Part shown: positions 60,830-64,000 of the stretch, piece after piece | Numbering within the stretch: the stretch's first letter is position 1 | Layout: every line of letters begins with the position of its first letter | Assembly: GCA_965240325.2 (NCBI GenBank) | Contig: OZ251225.1 | Location: 2,728,001 to 2,792,000, forward strand | Reading direction: 5' to 3' | Length of the DNA: 64,000 nt | From: Rebecca billardiae RCC1528 | Taxonomy: Eukaryota; Haptophyta | Position numbers and translations under genes: made by a program | Notes under the pieces: generated by a model | Databases searched by the model: none | Told to the model about the DNA's origin: nothing | The model's input: the letters and a program-made list of their open reading frames with translations, nothing else

Positions 60830-62242
60830 TCACAGAGGCAGCTTCCACAAGCCGAGCACCCTCATGAAGTGCTCGTGTGGGCCAAATCGAGCCTTGGCCT
60901 GCGCGCTGTGGTTGAGCCGCCACCGCCAGCGATCTGCGTCAGGATCTGGGTCATCCGGTGCTGGCCCCTGCTTCTGCACGTCCAGCTGCATCTCGGGCGG
61001 CAGCGTCTTGTTGACGACACTGCCGTCGTAGCCTATCGCGAGGATGGGCGGGCGCAAGGAGTACGGCTGGTCGAGAAGGTTCAGTGGCCAAAAGGAGCCA
61101 AAGCTCCTCCCTGGGATGAAATACTTGGCGGATACCTTGTTCACGCCGTACGGGAAGAACGTGGACAGAAAGTACTGGGCGCCCGACGCGTTCACCGCGC
61201 GCAGCACCTCGCCGACGCGCTCAGGCGAGAAGTGGAAGAGCAGGTCACGCATGATCACCAGGTCGGCCGGCCAGAGCCGCTGCTTCGCCACGTCAAACGG
61301 CATGAAGGAGACGCGGCCCGGCTCGCCAAAGACGCTGTCGAGCGCGTGCACGAGCTCGGGCACGAGGTCCAACCCCGTGTACCGCACGCCCATCCGGCGC
61401 ATCCGCGCCGCGCCAGGCGTGCCACTCGAGCTGTGCACCAGGCTGCGCATGTAGGAGAAGTCGCCGCACGGCACGTCGACGATGGAGCGGATGCCGAGGC
61501 CCTCGACGATGGCGGGCAGCGCCGTGCGGATGCCAAAGGTCGCAAGCAGCGTGCTGCCCCGGCCGCTACCCGTCCAGAACGTGTTGCTCCCGCCATACGC
61601 CTGACTCGCAGACAGCCTGCTGCTCCGGGCGCGCGCCACGAGCCCCCCGTAGTACCTGGCGTACATCTGTTTGGCATACAGAGCATCTGCCGTTGTGTTG
61701 CGAGTAGCGCGGGTGGCGCGCAGCGCGAGCTCGTTGTCCACGCTGCAGTCCGCACCGCCGTAGCGCGTCAGGGGGTGCTGGCCCTGTTGGAGCGCGCACG
61801 CACACCGACCCTGCGACGTGCACACCCCGTGCTTCGGGCCAGAGCATGCATTCGAGTCACTCGGCTCGCAAGCGCGCCGCGACGCTCGGTGCGGGCGCAG
61901 CAGCGACTCGAGCGATCGGCACGTGATGGCATCTCGCTCCAGATCACACGTCGGCACGCGCGTCTGCATGCACGGAGAGCCATCACGCGGGCTCCGTGGG
62001 GCCACTGCCGACGAGTCGGGCGCGCACTGCGCCATGAAGGCCGCGCTCGTGGTGGTCGTCAACCGATTGACACGCGCCTTCACCCCGGGGTCCCGGCACG
62101 CACCATCGAGGTGCGTGCTCATGAGCACCTGCCCGCGCACGAGCACTGCGCGAAGACGTTCGCACTCCTCGGCCTCGCCGGCAGCACGCCCGTTGGGCGT
62201 GCACGCGAGCACCGCGAGCAGCACCAGCGCCGACCGCCTCAT
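60830..62242 (-). CDS. EGF-like / SAM-methyltransferase-like protein, copy 2
   Basis: It is 470 residues, the same length as copy 1 and differing at roughly 20 positions. Signal peptide, EGF-like cluster, motif I (VDVPCGD) and post-motif I (YTGLDLVPEL) are identical to copy 1. Only about six differences fall in the first 350 residues. About fourteen fall in the last 120, for example in ILNET/VVNKT and DVKKPG/DVQKQG. The start is the ATG at 62242, beginning the signal peptide; a further in-frame ATG lies at 62281. The upstream sequence shares the G-run and TGCACGATCGATCGGATCG with copy 1, so the duplication includes the promoter-proximal region. Confidence 0.7.
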   Translation of the reverse strand: MRRSALVLLAVLACTPNGRAAGEAEECERLRAVLVRGQVLMSTHLDGACRDPGVKARVNRLTTTTSAAFMAQCAPDSSAVAPRSPRDGSPCMQTRVPTCDLERDAITCRSLESLLRPHRASRRACEPSDSNACSGPKHGVCTSQGRCACALQQGQHPLTRYGGADCSVDNELALRATRATRNTTADALYAKQMYARYYGGLVARARSSRLSASQAYGGSNTFWTGSGRGSTLLATFGIRTALPAIVEGLGIRSIVDVPCGDFSYMRSLVHSSSGTPGAARMRRMGVRYTGLDLVPELVHALDSVFGEPGRVSFMPFDVAKQRLWPADLVIMRDLLFHFSPERVGEVLRAVNASGAQYFLSTFFPYGVNKVSAKYFIPGRSFGSFWPLNLLDQPYSLRPPILAIGYDGSVVNKTLPPEMQLDVQKQGPAPDDPDPDADRWRWRLNHSAQAKARFGPHEHFMRVLGLWKLPL

Positions 62243-62819
62243 CTTCCTGGGGGGGGCGATCCGGCGCCCATGCGGATGCACGATCGATCGGATCGATGCT
62301 GGTCGGGTTTCGTTGTCTAATTTCCGGTTTTACCCGCCTTCGTGTATTCCCGTGCAATACACTGTCTGCTAGTAGTAGCAGTGCTACTATTTCACTCGGG
62401 CCGATCGACAACAGCCCTGCTCAGGCTGGTCCACTCTCGGAGCAAAGCTGCATGGCGAGCTGTGTTGCCACCGGAAGGGCACCGGGCGCGTGCACGTTCA
62501 CGAATAACTACTGCACACCTCCGAGCGCCAAAAGCGGCGCGGCTTCAGGCTCAACTCCGGCTGTGGTGATAGCAGTTACTCAATGAGCTGATAGCAATTA
62601 TTAGCAGTTACTCAATAACTCATTAGCATGCTCGGACGGACAACGTGATCGATGGCTGAGTCTAGTGCGTGCATCAGTCGCGCGATATCACTTCTCTTGC
62701 CGATCTTCCGCGAACGGTATACATGGCTTACATCGCGCCTACAGTTTACTGTGATTTTATTTTTAACGTGCACACTTGGTTAAGGCGTGATTACGTGCTG
62801 ACGACTGTATTCTGCTGCT

Positions 62820-62820
<1 letters not shown>

Positions 62821-62869
<49 letters not shown>
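62821..62869. repeat. (TA)n microsatellite
   Basis: About 24 uninterrupted TA units. The surrounding interval, 62243-63844, holds CT runs (about 62970-63003), a CCTTA/CTTAC pentamer run (about 63100-63126) and no convincing gene. Confidence 0.95.
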
Positions 62870-62870
<1 letters not shown>

Positions 62871-63469
62871 CCGACGACCCATTCAGCCACTCCGCCAGCA
62901 CGTCGGTTCCGAACAGAGGTCGAGATGTGCGGTATTCCGATGGCGGAAAGCCTGCGTTTCATGTCATGCTCTCTCTCTCTCCGTCTCTCTCTCGCTCGCT
63001 CGCGTTCAAACTTAATCTGCTCATCTCGTAATCGTCTCATCTCTGTAGCACTTGAGAGCCTGACTACAATCGGGCGGTAGGAAATTAGCAGAGTCTGAAC
63101 TGCCTTGCCTTACCTTACCTTACCTTCTTCACGGCGGCGGCGTGGCGGACACCTATTTGGAAATACGCTTCACAGGTAAGATTCCGTCCGAAACCCAATA
63201 CGAGCCGTCGCGTTTGCGGCCTAGCGGGGCGCATCTCTTTGTTGGCAGCAAAACACGCTTCACGCGCCGTTTTGCGGTTTTCGATGGGCCTTGACTATGG
63301 GGCGGCTCCAACTTGGATTCCTCAACGGTGCTCGTGATGCTCTCTGAACATGCAACGAAAGTACTCACACTGAGTCACAGCCGCTCCTAGAAGTCCTAGT
63401 CTCAAAAATGACCAAAAGCCCCAGAACTCAGAACTCACAAGTCACAGAAGGCGCCGCGCGTGAATACTG

Positions 63470-63713
63470 TCCTGCCTGAGCTGTGTGCGTCTCTTATTCT
63501 TAGTAAACTGTAGAGTGTAGTGCAATGCGACCAGGTGGTCAGTACAGAGTAGTCTCTTCTTAATTAAGGGAAACGGTTCGGTGCTCGCCGTCTCGCCTAA
63601 TCCGAAATGTCCGAATCCCGGTGGCTGAAAGGCGGAAAATCCGCCAGGTATAACGAACGGACTATCTCGCCTGCCTGAGCTGCGTGCGTCTCTTATTCTT
63701 AGTAAACTGTATA
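63470..63713 (+). repeat. Two direct copies of the dispersed motif, 150 bp apart
   Basis: CCTGCCTGAGCTGTGTGCGT then CTCTTATTCTTAGTAAACTG occurs at 63470-63512 and again at 63663-63713 (GCGTGCGT variant). Confidence 0.9.
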
Positions 63714-63844
63714 TCGTTGAATCATAGAATGAGTATAAAGCGGCAAAGCACGGTGCCTGTGGCTGTGACTTCACGGACGGGCAGACCGAGCCGTCTCGTC
63801 CGAGCGTCTAGTCAGACACTCGCGCGGCCGGTCCATGCTCGTCA

Positions 63845-64000
63845 TCACCACAGAGGCAGCTTCCACAAGCAGAGCACCCTCACGAAGTGCTCGTGCTCGT
63901 GATATAGAGCAGTGCCCTGAGCGCTGTGGTTGAGCCGCCACCGCCAGCGATCTGCGTCAGGATCTGGGTCATCCGGTGCTGGCCCCTGCTTCTGCACGTC
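63845..64000 (-). CDS. EGF-like / SAM-methyltransferase-like protein, copy 3, C-terminal end only
   Basis: The frame continues past the right edge. The visible 51 codons match the end of copies 1 and 2: GPAPDDPDPDADRWRWRLNH, then a diverged segment (SAQGTALYHEHEHF where copy 2 has SAQAKARFGPHEHF), then LWKLPL. The ancestral TGA has become TGG, so the protein gains one Trp before the next TGA. The QKQG and RWRW residues match copy 2, not copy 1. Whether the gene is intact cannot be judged from this window. Confidence 0.6.
   Translation of the reverse strand, partial: DVQKQGPAPDDPDPDADRWRWRLNHSAQGTALYHEHEHFVRVLCLWKLPLW

Overview
The window is nuclear DNA from a very GC-rich eukaryote, most likely a unicellular alga. 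Spliceosomal introns are inferred in six genes, and several have GTGCGC-type donors and GCGCAG-type acceptors. Intergenic spaces are full of AT, GATA, GA, GT and CTA microsatellites. Alongside universal eukaryotic genes (BUB3, WDR43/UTP5, an organellar IF-2) there are protein families typical of microalgae: GT25-like glycosyltransferases, TIR-like 'SH-x-D' proteins, and LRR proteins with an algal N-terminal domain. A haptophyte fits best, but nothing here proves it.

Layout, left half. A partial Cys-rich gene at the left edge is followed by a DMT-family transporter (-), BUB3 (-) and a first GT25-like gene (+). Next come a head-to-head MFS transporter (-) and secreted beta-propeller protein (+). 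A complete Ty1/copia retrotransposon then occupies 11468-18143 on the minus strand. Its two 327-bp LTRs look identical, it has a 5-bp target duplication, and it carries one intact gag-pol frame. From 20 to 23.6 kb lie a nucleoside-hydrolase-like gene and a multi-TM TIR-like gene on the minus strand; after splicing the reading frame is open through both. WDR43/UTP5 (-) and an LRR gene (+) share a short divergent promoter region at 26.5 kb. A very large Trp-repeat protein resembling Sfi1 follows.

Layout, right half. 36.2-40 kb is repeat-rich. It holds one copy of a composite element whose inverted relative lies at 55.3-57.3 kb, and a ~390-bp-arm inverted repeat at 38.55-39.55 kb. Two tandem GT25-like paralogues follow (40.2-44.8 kb), then a frameshifted gene remnant, a phospholipase-like gene, organellar IF-2, a pepsin-fold protease-like protein and a coiled-coil protein. 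Three tandem EGF-like/methyltransferase paralogues close the window, the last cut by the right edge.

Most genes are independent housekeeping or secretory-pathway functions, not an operon-like system. The candidates for new biology are the nucleoside hydrolase/TIR-like locus, the LRR gene with one intron per repeat, the paired-end repeat elements carrying exon-like cargo, and a dispersed ~50-bp motif present in at least eight copies. All exon boundaries were inferred by eye from frame, GT-AG signals and remembered family alignments; no transcript data were available.
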